64,000 nt of DNA from Oegoconia quadripuncta (Eukaryota; Arthropoda; Insecta; Lepidoptera; Autostichidae), in contig OX438748.1 of NCBI GenBank assembly GCA_949316235.1, positions 25,484,575-25,548,574 on the forward strand, written 5' to 3'. The notes beneath the pieces were generated by a model. The model was not told the DNA's origin and made no database searches. It worked only from the letters and a program-made list of their open reading frames with translations. Positions 28,301 through 43,300 of the stretch are shown here, in pieces. Every line of letters begins with the position of its first letter. Within the stretch, counting starts at the first letter, position 1. The position numbers and the translations under genes were made by a program.

Positions 28301-31300
28301 GTTTATTAAGGATTTAAGGTAGCGCTCTCGTTTCAAACGCGCTCCGAACGAAACCTTTTCTGAAATCCGGTATTAACCCTTATTTACCTGTATTTTTGAA
28401 GCCGGTTACATGCCCTGGTTGTAACGTGTGGACGAATGACAGATGGGAAGTCGCTGGATCCAAGCCGCGTCCAACCGGTCGCTTTGAAAACCTTTGGTTA
28501 AAGGCATATGACTGTGAACTGTGATCTGTGACTGATAGATAGGTAAAGGCACACACATACATTTAGCATATTATTGATTCACAGATAACGTAATAAAATA
28601 ACAATATTACTTGACATAATTGTGTTGTTGCTGTTGAGCTGCTAACCGAACAACTTTAATTTCGGAAGATTCCCTTAAAATAGCTATTTTCTCAGTTTAA
28701 TCCACAAAACTGGCTATTATTAACCCTTATATACATCTTTTTGTACATCCTGTATCTAGTATGTATTTGACTTTTATGTGTACTTGTGTGCAATAAATTA
28801 TAAGTAAATAAAAATAAATAAATCTACAGTTGGTCCTTCGAACCCTATATCGACCTCAATCACACCTGATGTTAAGTGGAGATGCGTGAAGCGTGTTGAC
28901 CCGGAAACCCCATCTTATTTGGGGGATTGGCTAGTAATAAACCGGGATCGACCCGCGACCTCCGATTCGCAAACCCTATATTGTTTACATTGAGCAACGG
29001 GGGCGGTTAAGTATACTCGCAAAAAAGCGCAATTAGCTATCGTCATCCTCGTAACAGGATTCCTTGCACGCAGGCTTGGAAGGCTGCACCCACGTGTTCA
29101 TTGATGAGGCCCACGAACGTGACGTCAACACAGACATCACACTGTTACTGCTGAAGCGGGCATTGAACCTCAATCCCAAACTGAAGGTTGTCGTCATGAG
29201 TGCCACTTTGGACATCGACGTCTTTACTAAGTATGTGATTTTATTTATTTACAAGGCTATTTTTTATGTTTTCTGATGGTGTTTTTTTTGGTTATCTGAG
29301 ACAGTATGAGGAAATCCGAAACCTTATTATGAGACACGGGGAAAAATGTCGTGCTCTTTTTTTTTTAGAAACAATTCTGGCATAGTCCTTTAAATTGTAA
29401 AAAAATTGTGTGGATTGACTCAGTTTCATGTATTCACATTTTATGTATCTGCGGACAAAAATTGAGGTAGCAAAAAATGGTCTTAAAAAACTTTTTCACA
29501 TAATTTGCAAAAAAATTTATCAACCAATCTCAGCCCACATCCACCCATTGCTGGATGTAGGCCTCTCCTTCATTATAAAGTTTTTTTTTAATATAGCTAA
29601 TATTAATTCAGTAAATTGCCTCCTTTATCATAATCTGTCACAATATAACTTAACTAACGTGCTCAATTTTTTTGAAGACAGTCTTAAGTTACGGTATTTA
29701 TTACGGGACCAACTCAAAACGATCTCAAGACCGCCATCAAGAAAGTAGCCAGTGACAACAGGTTAAAATAATTTATTTCTTCAGATATTTCGACTCGTGC
29801 CCCATCGTAGAAGTGCCGGGTCGCACCTATCCAGTGCAAGTGTCACATTTGGAAGACATACAGACAAAGTATCGCTTACACCTTCCATACACAATGGAGA
29901 ACTGCCAGAGAGAGGATGGGAAACCACTGATTAACAGTCAAGAGGTAAGGACTGTTGGAGTATGGCAGCTTGACCACCAGCTTAAATTGAAATCAAATTA
30001 TTTATTTCGCTAAACTGTGGTTTTTCAATATTAATAACTATACATAGAAAATTTAGAAAACCCTCCGAGAAAACCCAGATAGACGAAACTGCCTCGACAC
30101 AGACACAATCATTGTTTGCGCTGGTCTTTATATAAGCTTAAGTCAAACCCTTAAATAAAAAAATCTAAATCAAAAAACACACTCTTTCCCCCCACAACAA
30201 CGCCACCAAACATATAAAACCCGTCGTTTTTCGGCAATGGATAAATATATTGTCTGTAAGGAGACCCGTCGATTCACGGTCCTCTTAATGTCATTAAATT
30301 TTTCAGGTGGTTGACGTAATAAAAGCGGTGGATAGAATGGAGCCAGAAGGTGCTATACTAGTGTTCCTCCCAGGATGGGCCGAGATAAAGCTCACAAAGA
30401 AGCTGTTAGACGAACACTACCCACACCAAAGTACGCATTTGATATTGCCTGTACATTCCAGGTAAAAGTGTTATCTAAATCAAAGCTTAGATATTTAATC
30501 CGATCCCGCTAATGTTATAAATGGCAATGATTTTGGATGTCTGAACGGTTTTGGATGAAAATTGGGACCCCTTGGGACCTTGTCCTGAATTAACACAAGA
30601 TTTTACAATTTATTTTGATGTCTGTTACGGTAATTGTCTCGACATATTTAGATACAGTTTATGAAAATTTATCAAATTATTTGGATGAAAGGTGTCCACA
30701 CAGAGTATCGAGTAATAAACACATCACTAACAGGTTATAACACCATACTTACGTTATAGTATCACGCTTTTAAACCTTCCTTAGAGAACACTAAACCAAT
30801 ATTCGCACTAAGCGGTTTGACTCTTCATTCATAATGCGCCAACAGCCTTCCTTCCTGCGTCAGTATTTCCCAAAAATCCTATCAAGTTATTATCTCGAAG
30901 AGCTGGGTGAATAGGCATCTACTGATGTTATGATGTTACCTAGTCCAATATAATAATGTCTTGTATTATTGCTTTGATTATAATATTCGGACTTTGATAG
31001 TATACTACCTCCAATACCAATCCAACTGTGATACTATAATTGCGAAAGTTTGTGTGTATGTCTGTTTGTTACCTCTTCAGTGTGTGAAGTGTGAGTTTTT
31101 AACTTACCATCGCGTTCGCGATTACGAAAAAAGTCTATGAAAAAAATCGTTTTGCAAACTATCCGCACATTTCTCCATACAAATCGTTACGTAAACGTGA
31201 ACGCGGTTGTAAAGTTAAGTCGAAACAAAACTCACACTCTGCCCTCAGGCCTATACGGCTGAACGGGTTTGGATGAATTTTGGTTGGTAGACAGATTAGG

Positions 31301-34300
31301 CCCTGAATTAACATACTTATAGGTAAAAAAAAATTGTCAAACCGATTTTATGGAATGTTCCATGTGAACGAAGTCGCGGGCAACAGCTAGTGGTATAATA
31401 AACTGCCATCTCATTTCAGATTATCAACGACCGACCAAGCCAAGATGTTCGCTAAACCAAATCTGGGCGTCCGTAAGATAGTTCTGGCGACGAACGTGGC
31501 GGAGACCTCGATCACTATACCGGATGTGGTACACGTCATAGATACCGGAGCGCATAAGGAGAATAGGATCAGGGAGGGTACAGGTATTAAACCATATATA
31601 TCCAGATGTAATAAAAATTATAAACATCCATTTCGAATCCCGCTAGGGGCATACTTTTGTGTGATGAATACGGACATTGGGTACTCGAGTTATGGATGTT
31701 TTCATTTATAATAAGTATTTATTTACAAAAAAAAAATGTATTTATGTAGTATATCAACCATCTGAGTACCCTAAACCGACGAGCATGTATGAACAACCTT
31801 ATGAGAGTGAAGGGAGCAGAAGAGGTGTGTCAGGATCGTAGCAAGTGGAAGTCTGTGGTCTCTGCCTGCCCCTACGGGAAACAGGCGTGACATTATGTAT
31901 GTATATGTATCAACCATCTGGCATCCACAACACAAGCCGCAACAACAACGCATAGTTGCTTACTTTGGAACTAGATCGCGCTTGTTGTATGTCTAAGGAT
32001 ATTTTATTTTATTTATTTCGAAATTAGGTAATCGTGTTTTTGTAATCAGTCACAAAAGAGGAAACACTTATCGATTTTTTTAGGTAACCGTGTTTCGCAA
32101 CATAAGAGAGAAATCATTTTTGATTGTCTAGGTAACCAGATATAAAAGAAGTATTCCCTCCGATGTTTTGAACAAAAGAGATATCCCTTCGACTAGTTAT
32201 ATAACAAGAAATCCATTCGTCTTTTTTGGTAACCGTGTGCCGTAGCCAGATATAAAAAAAGAAGAAATGTTTTGACCGTCTCGGTAGTCGTATGAATGTC
32301 CTTTTCCTTTCGACGGTTTAGGTCATCGTGTTTCACAACCAGGAACAAATTAGAGAAATCCCTTTCGATTGTCTTCGTAACTCGTAATCAGTTTTAAAAA
32401 TTTGACCGTGTTATCAATCGTGAATAATCAGTTACAAACGAAGAAATTCCTCCAGGCGTTTAGGTAACCAGTAGCAATAGATAAATATTTGTTGTTTCTG
32501 TACCTGTGTTTTATTGTTTTACTTGTATTTTTCATATGTAAAATTTGTTATGTGTATGTGTACATGAAAGCAAATTAATGCTTATCTATCTAAAAATGTA
32601 CCCCGCTGGGAATTCAATCCGCAACCTCCGATTAGTAAACCCTATTTGATTTACGCCATTTACGATAAGCCACGGTGGCGGTTAAAATGAATAAAACATG
32701 ACTAAACCAACAAATAATGCTATAGATTTTGCTAGGAAAAAATGATTTTCCTAGCAAGCTTACATATCCAAGCATACATATGTATGTGTAGGATGATTTT
32801 CCTAGCAAAATCATTTTTACCTAGTTCTTGAAGTGTGTATAATAACGCTTAGCTAAAACTTCATATCAAAACATTCTAATTGAAGTTTTATATACCAATT
32901 GACATAGGAGTTTCTACGAGGTTATTTTCAGGATTGTAACGATATGAGAAGTTCCTGAAACTTTTTTCACACGAAATATCAATATAGAGATATTCAGCGT
33001 TATATATTACTAAGTACAATGTTTATACATTGTTAGGGCAGTCGCCCTACTTCTATTTAGCCATGTCATTTAAATGAAAGTGAACTTAACGCGGTTTGCA
33101 ATAAGGTTCCAATTCCTTTTATATTAAATGCCGATTGAGCCTTCAGGTTACATAGTATATAAATATCATAAAAAGTTCTTGTTTAGTAAGTAATGAAGGG
33201 ACCTCTCTTTTTTTTTAGCCACAGCCAGCTTGGAAACTGTTTGGGTGTCACGAGCCAGTGCCAAACAACGCACTGGAAGGGCGGGGAGAGTGCAACCTGG
33301 TAATTATTGATTCCTCTAAAGATTAAAAATTTCTAATACTCATTAAATTGAAACGATAACCGTTGTTAGCAACTTAATGGGTACCTTTACGCATAAGTTT
33401 GTTGTTGTGGATCGGCATGATGCGAAGAGTGCCGTGCCTGCAATGAAGCGCATGGCAATCTTTTCTAATTGACGATCTGCATTCCCTTTTACGCTGGGCC
33501 TTACGATTATGTTCCCCGCCCCCCGAACTCCCTTCTTGTATGTCGTGTTTGAACTCATTACATCGGTTTACCTTAAAATTAAGCTTTTTTTATTATCAAA
33601 TCCTGGTAATTTCCTCAACATTTGTTGTTATTTGTTGCTGCCGATGAGTCTTTGACGCCTGGTTCACTTGAACCGTTATCTTCCTATCTACCTCCTTATA
33701 TGCGTGATATAAATATTAAATAATAAAATAAAAAAGAATCTAATAGGGAAAGATAGGGCTCAGAAGACCTACGTGATCGAATCAGGAGAGAAGAAAGTCA
33801 CCGACATAGCCGTTGAAGTGGCAGTGGACAGGGCACAGAGCTCGAAGAACTGTTGACCGCTGGGGCATTAAAGTTTTTGATTGGAGACTACGCTTCGGCA
33901 GTATAAAACATCCACTCACAAGGTGGATAAAAATCGCAAATGCAGGCCGCTTCCAACCAGTCTCTGGGTCTATGGGGGATCCAGGGTCTGGATGTCTATG
34001 GGGGAGGCCTATGTTCAGCAGTTGATGTCCTGTGGCTGATATGATGATGAGATATAGGATATATTTAAGAAATCGTTTCAGTTTATAGGTATGTTATTGT
34101 TTTTCTCAAATAACTCAATTCATGTTTTAGCTTACATTCTTATATTTTCACTTCGGAACAATATCGTCAATAGTTTTTATGCAAGATTGGAATCCCTCAT
34201 TCCTTTTCCTTATACTGAAATCAATATGCAATTCTGAGCCTAAGACCTACAATATAGATATTTCTAAAAAATTTCAGGGCATTGCTACAGAATGTACACC

Positions 34301-37300
34301 AAAGAGAAGGAAGCGGAATTCGCGCCGCACACTACGCCGGAGATATTGAGGTAAGACCTTAAAAACGTGTCATGTTTAAATTACACTATGAGAGATCAAA
34401 TTTGTGGGGATACCGGCCGTTTCAAGCGACTGGAACGGTCCCAGCCTCTCGTGGTATGCGTGGCTTGGACAATTTCTATATTATGGTAAGCTACTAAAGG
34501 CGAATATGATATAAGAACGACACTAGGGATTTAATAAAAACACGTAATCACTGATGGAATACGGGCCCGATTACCTTAAATCTTTAAGGAAGCAATTTAC
34601 CCACACACAAATCAATTATGACCATGGAACCTGATATGCTTACTGGTGAAGGGTAAACATTTGCCATGCTACCCCACTTGACCCTCGCGTGCAATCTGTG
34701 AGAATTATCCGGAGTATACAGGGCGTCCCAAAGTTATGGGACATGAAGGGGAAGTACCTTAAATATCGTAGATAGTGAATTTTGCTCAAAGAAGACTTTA
34801 TGTTATTTTTAAAAGTTAGTAATTCTGCATTCATAGATTTTCTAAAAATTATTTGCTTCGGCTGGGAATCGAACCGACTCAAATGTGAAAAAAAAAACAC
34901 CCTACTTTTATGATGCCAATCGAAAGAATAGCTAAAAAATAATAACTCTGCCTAAGTAACATAGTATTTTAAAAGAAAGGAACAACGTGAAATTAATCAT
35001 TTTAATCAAATAAAAAACATACATGAAACTGCCGTAGTCAATTAAGTAGGTATTTTTTTGTAAATTAATTAATTAAATGCTCAAAATGTGATCCCTCTTG
35101 TCTTACGCAAATCGCCAATCTTTTAATGAGCCCGCTGCCTGTTGATTTTCTAATCATTTTATGGTGAACACTCGATGTGATATGGCACAATTCTGTTTGC
35201 AACTCGCCTACGTTCTCGTATCGCTTTTTGTATAGCATATCTTTCACGTATCCCCAAAAGAAGAAATCACTTTAGCAATAAATAACTTTCTTGAAATTTG
35301 ACTCAATCATTTTATGTTGTTCCTTTCTTTTAAAATACTATGTTACTTAGGCAGAGTTATTATTTTTTAGCTATTCTTTCGATTGGCATCATAAAAGTAG
35401 GGTGTTTTTTTTTTCACATTTAAGTCGGTTCGATTCCCAGCCGAAGCAAGTAATTTTTAGAAAATCTATGAATGCAGAATTACTAACTTTTAAAAATAAC
35501 ATAAAGTCTTCTTTGAGCAAAATTCACTATCTACAATATTTAAGGTACTTCCCCTTCATGTCCCATAACTTTGGGACGCCCTGTATATAATCCCTCCTGT
35601 TCAAATTCCATGACAACTCATACTCACCGCATTCATCCAGCCGTTGCCGTCACATGCGCGTTCAAATTATAAATTCAGTCGCCAATTTATTGCTGATAAT
35701 TTATTAAATATATTTATTTCTCTAAACAGCTCATTGTAAAATGATACAACCATTCTCTAGGGCGATAATTATATTGTCTGTCTCAAATTGATATGTACTA
35801 CAAACATAAAAGGGTTACGTTAGAGCTAGATATGTGCGTTTATATATATTTCAACCGCCTCCGTGGCTCAATGTAAACAACATTGGGTTTACGATTCGGA
35901 GGTCGCGGGTTCGATCCCCAGCGGGGTACATGTTTAAGTACTCGGTTTGGTTGGTGGTAGGGCATTTTAAATGTCCGCCTGGCTAGCTACCACCATCTTA
36001 TCTAAATCTGCCGCTCAGCAGCAAAGTTAATAGCATTGTTGTATTCCGGTTGTCAGAGATAAGATAGCCAGTACCCCAAACGTGTTGGAGTTTCCGGGTC
36101 AGTAAGCTTCCACCTTCGACTTCATCTTCACTTAACATCAGGTGTAATTGAGGTCAAGTACCAATCCGTTGTGCATAAAACAAAATAAAAAAAATGTATA
36201 CATACATACAGTTCATTATGGTACCTCTGCACATTCCATGAATCGGCGAACCCATCCCGAAATTATTACGACATTATTGCAGGAATATATTATAGCGTAT
36301 TGATTTCAGAACTTCTCAATAACCAATTTTACTAGCTCAGAATAATTAATATTATTATTAATTAACTTAAATATAAACGCTGTTGTGTGTGTACGGCGCA
36401 ACACCGCACATATACCGGCGCGGAGGTGGCGTAACCTGTTGAGTTTATGCCATAAAGCATTTCTTTCATTCGCCCTTCAAACCAGTCCACGTTTAGCAAT
36501 CAATCATCATACCCGTGTACTCATTAGCATCATCATAAATATTTTTTTTTTTTTTTTTTTGTTAAAAACTGGTTTCGCGTTTGACTACAATCTCACCTGA
36601 TGGAAAGTGACGATGAAGCCGAAGATGTATCACGCGCACCCAGTAAATGCCTATTCACTCTAGACTTGAAGACTAATATAACTTAATATCGATAAATCAG
36701 GGTATTAAGTATCAAATTATTATAATTTTTACATGATTTAAACTAAATAATATTTGAAACTTTCAGAATACCATTAGATCAGACTGCTCTGGACTGTAAG
36801 ACGTACGCCCCAGAGGATAAGATCGAGGATTTCCTATCACAATTACCGGAACCGCCTTCTAAGAAGGCAATACAGTTTGCAATAAACGATCTTATAGATT
36901 TAGGTTTGTATAATTGAATTTCATATACAGTTTGAAAAAGCTCAAGGTCATGTAAAGAATTTAGGTGTGGACGATGCTTTCAGCACTACATCGAATAGAA
37001 ATGAAGAAATCCTTGGAAGATCCGTCACCGACATAGCCCAGCGGATTATTAAGGCTTTTCGAGTGCAGATCAATATTTTATTGACGCTGTATTTAAAAAG
37101 AAATCTTAATTTAAAATAACGGCCTCCGTGGCTCAGTGTAAACAACATTGGGTTTACAAAGCTGAGGTCGCGGGTTCGATCCCCAACGGGCTATATGTTT
37201 AAGTACTCGGGGTTGGTTCGTGGTAGTGTACATTGCCGGTCGCAGTGGTTTAAATCGATGAATTATATTAAATAATCATGTAATTCTACAAATTATGAAA

Positions 37301-40300
37301 TGTATAATATTACTATTTTATGTTTGACAATCACTTTTATTTTAGACTTCATTAATTTACGAAACTGTATGTATGACTAGCTGTTACCCGCGACTCCATT
37401 CGCGTAGAACTCGTTCTACTACCAAATGCGTCACTCTTTGACTGAAAAACAATTGTAGCTATTCTACAGGAACCAGTCACTTATGTTATTCCAGGTCTAA
37501 ACATGTCTACCAACCAAATCAGTCCAGCCGTGAAGAAGTAACAGACATTCATGAAAGTACAGTGCGTCAGTATAATAAATTGTTATTATTTTTTTTGTTT
37601 ATAAATTGTGGTCTAGTTTCGTCCCCTTTCAGGGTTGCACTATATCCAAGGTCGCACTGTATGTCCGTTTGATGAATATTACTGCATTACGATCGTTTCT
37701 CTTTAAGCTTAGATACTGAGATGTATACAATTGTTTATTTTACACTCAAACTTTCGCATTTATAATATTAGTCGGGATATGACATCGTAAATGTGAACTA
37801 AATGTAATTCAGTCCGTGCGAGGTCGTTGATGGTTTCTATTGGTTCCGGGCAGGCGCGCTGTCGCCGTCGGAGCGGCTGACGCGGCTGGGCCGGGCGCTG
37901 GGGGCGCTGCCGCTGGCGCCGCGCGCGGCGTGCGCCCTGCTGCACGCGGCGACGGCCGGCGCCCTGCTGCCCGCCGCGCACGGCGCCGCGCATGCCACCG
38001 CCGCCGTCGAGCTGTTCCGCGACGCGCCCGACCGACGACCCGGTGAGAGAATGACTGGATGAGTGAATGAATGAATGAACTGACGATCAGCAGTGGTTTA
38101 TAAACGCTTTATTGGGCTTTTTGGCGGGAATTCTTATAATTTGTGCATTCTAACTTTTGAAGCTTAATAATGGCTGAATATTGTGCAGTAAACGTTGGTG
38201 ATGGTGTACAAGTGAAGGGAAGTGTAAATTAAAGTGCGTAACGGAGCTTTCGGGTTCCCACGAGAAGCCGCCAAAATCTTTTATAAAGCATTCTGCCACT
38301 TTACTGAAGAATGACTTGACCGTGACTAGACTCTGTATACGACGAATTACTTGTTTTGACCGAGACTGACTTATAAACTGTAGAAATAAGAGAAATGAAA
38401 TTTTTTACTCGAAACTGGCAGTAATGTACCTCGATAGTGAGGTTGACTGGTTGCCATCCTCAAAAATAAGAAGAAGAAACGCTTTATTGTACGAAGTAAC
38501 GTAAGCAATGCATTTAGTCAGAAAAATGTACATAGGCCGACTTATCCATATATTATTATGAGACAGGTGAGCAAGCCAAACTTTTGACGGAAGTGAGGCC
38601 TCTTCTATATTGCAATATGTTGTAAACTGTGTAGGCAATAGGCGAGCAAAAAATAATAAAGCTTAAGGAATTCACATGAGACCAACCATCTTTTATTATA
38701 CTGAAAAGACAAACAGATACAGTCAACGTCAATAATATAGAAAGACATTCCAATTTTAAATCGTTCCATAAAGTATAAAACAGCCAGTGACGACTACAAT
38801 TCAACACAATAGCAGTCAGCCTACTACACCAAACAGTTTATATCCGTGCTATTATCTTGGCGTGTTGACTAATATACTCCCTCATCTGTTATTAGGAGTC
38901 TGTGCGATCTATTGCCTGACCCTACAGTGAAAGTGAACAGTAGACATTATTTTATATCTATACTATAACACAGTTTTTAACTACCACAAACAACAAAGCT
39001 GCACATTATGTAGTCTATTCCGTGCAAAAAATAAAATATGGCATTTTATTTAAAATTGTCTTTCCATAGAGATACGAGCAATTAAACGTCAGTACAGCAA
39101 GACCTCGGACTACGCCGCGTTGCATTGGATCCAAATGGAATTCGAGGAGGTGCTGGCCACTGAGGGGTGGCAGGGCGTTGATCAATGGTGCGATAAATAT
39201 GGCCTCAGGAAAGACAGGCTGAATTTCATCAAATGTAAGACATACTCCATAATCCTCTAATTTTTGAAGGTTACTGCTTTGTATTCCACTCGGAGAACAG
39301 ATTCTCCAGCTCTACAAAACTCAAGATTTCGGCCTGACCACTCATCATTCCACTGGGCCTGCTCCTTCACATCCTTCCAGATCATCCTGTCGATAAGTCG
39401 GCAGAGTTCTATCCGAAACACTAAATCATAATTATTTGGTTTAATTATAACTGAATATTTTGTGATTCCACATGAAGCATTCGCGTAATGGCAGCTGTTT
39501 ATTTGTACTTTGCAGTGGCGAAGGTTTGATATCTACAGTAGGGAATTTGAACTTACCCCCATAATCTATGAAACAATAAAAGTAAACGGTCAAACGCAAG
39601 CACGCATTCATCATCAGCCCGTAAACATCCCACTGCAGGGAAATAGGCCATACATAGGGAGTATGTGCCATAGTCCACCACGCTGGCCCAATGCAGGTTG
39701 GGCACTAAAAGACTTGATTAACATTATTTCTCTCATCTTCCAGCTCTATCGAATCTCCACGTCACACAACTCCTCAAAAGCGGCATCATAGAGCCGACGG
39801 TGGAAGTTGAAGATCTGAACCGCTTCTCCGATGTGGACGAGCTGACAGACGCTCTCATCCTTTCTGGGTCCAATGCGCTCCTGAGGACTCGGAAACTTGT
39901 GCGGGCTAAGGGGAAGCTGAATACTGCTGTTGAATTAGTCACTAGGTGAGACACTCTTCAGTCTGTGGAAATACACTGCTGGATATAACTCTATGCCATG
40001 AATTCGAAAGCCAATGTTTGACACAATCTGTTTTTATGTGGGCTATTGGAAGTTTTCATGCTTTGGAGGCTTCAACCATCAAAAATAGCATGTGTACGAT
40101 CACCTCGATCGTGCATTTTCTGACCTCAGTTATTCCATAGTATTAAGCTTTTCATTCACACATACATAATGAGTTCACGTTCGCTTCATCATACAGTAAG
40201 CGCGCATTTTTATAAATAAATAAATCAAGTAAATATTATCAAGTCTATCTTTGTTCCTGCATCATCATATCAGCATCATCTTTCAAGCTGTATGAGTCGA

Positions 40301-43300
40301 GGCATAACTCGTCTTTATTTTTGTATTTTTATAACTGACTTTCGCCTTTCTTAAATCGGCTAGCCAGGCGGACATTTAAAATGTTTTACCTCCAATCAAA
40401 CCGAGTACTAAATAGTTCCCGATGCGGATCGAACCAGCGATCTCCGGTTCGTAGACCCTATGTTGTTTACATTGAGCCACGGCGGCGGTTAAAAGGCAGG
40501 ATGAAGCAATAAGAGAAAGAGAGGAAGGTAGGAACCCCTAATTAGGGTGACTGGACGAACCCGCCAGCCTTGCTTCCAAATCGTTCTTATGATCGAGCAG
40601 TGTAATTAATCGCCTACACTTAGGGCAGTTACGGAGTTTGCTGGTACTTTTCTCTTAATTTCAAGTATTGTTTGACTCTGATCCATGTCCTCTTTTTTCA
40701 TGAATGCAACTACCAAAACTGTACGACTGTCCCTGCTTTTTTAGTGGTTTGAATTAAACATATGCCACGATACGTATATCTTATCTGCGTTCACGTGCGT
40801 GCGTTTTCAATGCCCTCGTAAGGGGCCACGCCCTCCCTAAACAATGGGCCCTGAATATCGTATACCTTGTGAAACCATGATTTCTTTTCCAGCGTCGGCG
40901 ACCGCGCGCACATCGGCAGCGAGAGCGTGGCCCACGGCGTGGCCCAGCGCCACCCGCGGGCCCTGCTGGCCCACTGCGGCGGGCAGCACTCCGCCCAGCG
41001 CCGTGCCCTCGTGGTGTACCGCTGCGCCCTCCTCCCGCCCCACGCCGCGCTGCTCTGCTCTATGGGCCGCCTCACCGTCACGGTATGTAGCCTGGCCCTG
41101 GCCCCTAGGCACTAGCCTCTGCTGGTCCACTGCGGCGGGCAGCACTCGGCCAACGACCTAATGAAGGTCGCTGGAGGCATGCCGTTTCCAATCGGTAGCT
41201 CTGAAAATCTATAGGGAAGGCTGTGTTCAGCAGTGGACGTCTTGTGGATGATGCGATGAAGATGAACCCCCTATTTCCAGTAAGGAAAGACAGAGACCAC
41301 AAACTTCCATTTGCGTATCCTTTTTGCTTCTTACACTGTCATAAAGTAGTTCATACTTGCTCGTCAGTTTGGATGCTCTTGACTTAGCGTTTTTTGGCGG
41401 ATTTGCTCTGGGTTAGAGCGATCCCAGATAAAGGCTAGCTTTGTCCCGGCATACTTCCCTGACAGAATACCCTGCAATATTCTAGATTAAAGGCACCCAA
41501 GTATTGGCTCTCTCATACTATGATAGTTCATTTCGATGGAGTTCTGTAAAAACCTCATGATTTATTAGTCGTAAGTACGTTCAAAATATATGATTGTTCT
41601 TCCCTGTGCATACCATTATATGACGCAACATTTTCCTATGACCTGTTAATTCAACAAATTAATATTTTATTGTCTATCTACATTCTTGTTATCTGTCGAA
41701 TCCATAGACTGACTAGGGAAATTTAGTGATTTAATAAATATGTAGGTTAGGAACAATTTCATCACAATTTTTCAAAAACACTCCATCCATCTCTGTACAG
41801 CGAGTCATGCGCCTAAACCAACATTTGAAACATTGGCGATAGGCTTCATTAGGGAGACGCTCTATTGCTGCTATGCATTCCGTGCATCCTTAGGGCTGTC
41901 GAATTTAATGCCAGACAATCACAGGGAGCTATCTAATCTTGATTCTCTCTGCTCTTCAAAAACATTTGGATAAATTTTCGATTTAACTTAATTAAATTTT
42001 GTTTGATTAAGCATTGTCATGGGAAAGCCCTTTTAAACAATGTTTTAGGACGTTTTTATTCAACACATCAAATAAATGAAATTTTGTTATTTATAATATT
42101 TTTTCTAAAACAATGAAAGTGCCCGAGTGGTTTTTATAACATCATTTAATTATAAATCATCGTGTCTCATCTCATGTCTACATTTTATTATAGTACATTA
42201 CGTTATATTTCCGAACTCTTCTTAGTAGAAGTAGAGTAGATCGTTCCCGGACTTGAGCAAGGCATTTGACACGGTATCCCTATATTGTTATCCAAAACTC
42301 ACTAGATGTTAGAGGTTTGCAGCTTTCTCTCTTCATGAGTTATCCCTCCAACAGAACACAACGTGTAAAAATTTTCGCTCACATTTAGTTCTGAATACAC
42401 TGTCTCATTTAGAGTACCACAGGGTAGTGTTTTGGGCCCCATTCTATTTTTGGTGTACATTAACGATTTGTGCCAACCCTATCTTGAAAATGGAAAGATA
42501 ATATCCTTCGCAGATGACACGGCACTGGTGTTTACCGCAACGTCTTAGACAAATGTCTTTAACCCAGCTCAAAAACCATCACCATACCTTAAAGTCACTT
42601 GAATCACGATTCTAACTCCATGTTTACTTGTGCTCATCTCGTATCTGTAACATCCGTTATATACCTCAGTAAGTTGACCTACCAAGTACACATTCATTTC
42701 CTCTCTGGTAGAAAGCGAAAGCATATATTCGTCACGTAGCAGATTCTTATATCTTGAAGATGGTTTACTTTGCGCTCTGCCAATCAGTTCTTACCTATTG
42801 CATTACGGCCTGGGTTGGAGCAACTAAACACACCTTCTGGAGCTTGAAACAGCTCAAATTGCTCTGCATTTGTATTGAATTGTATTGAAGGTTCCTTCAA
42901 ACGCGACCGATTTCCTACGGCTGAACTTTATGAATTTTGCCAACTACTTACAGTCCGTCAGCTCTCCATCCTCAAATTGATTCTAAAACAACATTCCCTA
43001 GTTGATTATAATCTAACCTTACAGTTCGAAGACGAAACTATCTTGTTATGGACAGTGATCCATTAAAAAGAATTTAGTCACCGATTCTTCCACTTCCTTG
43101 GTCCTTTCTTATTCAACTTCATGGTAAGCTCGGAATTTATGATTTAAAATAAATTTAGTTGTGGGAAAATGGTATCTGGGTGGCTGCAAGGAACTCTAGC
43201 CAAGTTGACACCAAAACTCTTTTACATTCCTGTTCCTAACACCTTTTTTTTTTTTTTTTTTTTAACCAGGAGAAACGCTCATGCTTATCCGCCCTCCTCG

